Assembly (NCBI GenBank): GCA_004560045.1
Contig: SFWF01000038.1
Coordinates: 1 to 13,843, forward strand
Origin: a bacterium
GTDB taxonomy: Bacteria > Bacillota > Clostridia > Oscillospirales > Acutalibacteraceae
Direction of reading: 5' to 3'
DNA length: 13,843 nt
Positions 13,819-13,843 of the stretch are shown one piece after another. Both the position numbers and the translations under genes were made by a program. The notes beneath the pieces were generated by a model. It had not been told where the DNA came from. It worked only from the letters and a program-made list of their open reading frames with translations, and searched no databases. Numbering within the stretch: position 1 is the stretch's first letter; every line of letters starts with the position of its first letter.

Positions 13819-13843
13819 GCGTTTTGTTGATAAAAATTGTAAA

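Overview
The window looks like chromosomal DNA from an uncultured anaerobic Clostridia-type Firmicute, probably a gut or rumen member of the Oscillospiraceae/Ruminococcaceae or a relative. This is inference from a C-terminal type I dockerin on a giant extracellular protein, sigma-A promoters with extended -10 boxes, strong GGAGG-type ribosome binding sites, frequent TTG starts, short Lys-rich lipoprotein signals and a two-cluster ferredoxin/DUF362 protein. No phage, transposon, CRISPR, tRNA or rRNA gene was seen.

Layout. (1) 1-4164, + strand: the 3' part of a very large secreted protein with a DUF4886 (SGNH-like) domain, a BspA-type leucine-rich segment, three ~300-residue beta-helix-like modules and a dockerin; it ends at a strong terminator. 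(2) 4324-7283, + strand operon from one good promoter: prephenate dehydrogenase (tyrA), nicotinate phosphoribosyltransferase (pncB) and a His/Asp-rich lipoprotein, ended by a hairpin. (3) 7318-8463, - strand: DUF362/ferredoxin protein, divergent from a low-molecular-weight protein tyrosine phosphatase (8631-9095). (4) 10989-9116, - strand operon: AraC-type regulator, asparaginase, tiny lipoprotein, with coupled translation. (5) 11088-13089, + strand, divergent from araC: a zinc-less medium-chain dehydrogenase overlapping a Gfo/Idh/MocA oxidoreductase, likely a two-step NAD(P)-dependent conversion of a sugar or polyol under control of the neighbouring AraC protein. (6) 13159-13843, - strand: a small XRE-type repressor and, upstream of it, about 330 bp with no credible protein gene but with a complete RNA-gene layout.

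The most unusual item is that last stretch. It has a near-consensus promoter (TTGACA, 17 bp, TATATT with extended -10), then five iterations of a ~55-nt unit carrying AAAGG-NN-TGA-NN-CC, then a strong intrinsic terminator, all on the - strand. I read it as a stand-alone non-coding RNA of about 325-330 nt that I cannot assign to a known family. Its promoter shares an 11-bp word (TAACAGTTTGT) with the palindromic candidate operator of the adjacent XRE gene, which suggests the two form one regulatory unit. All assignments rest on reading the sequence only; no database searches were run.
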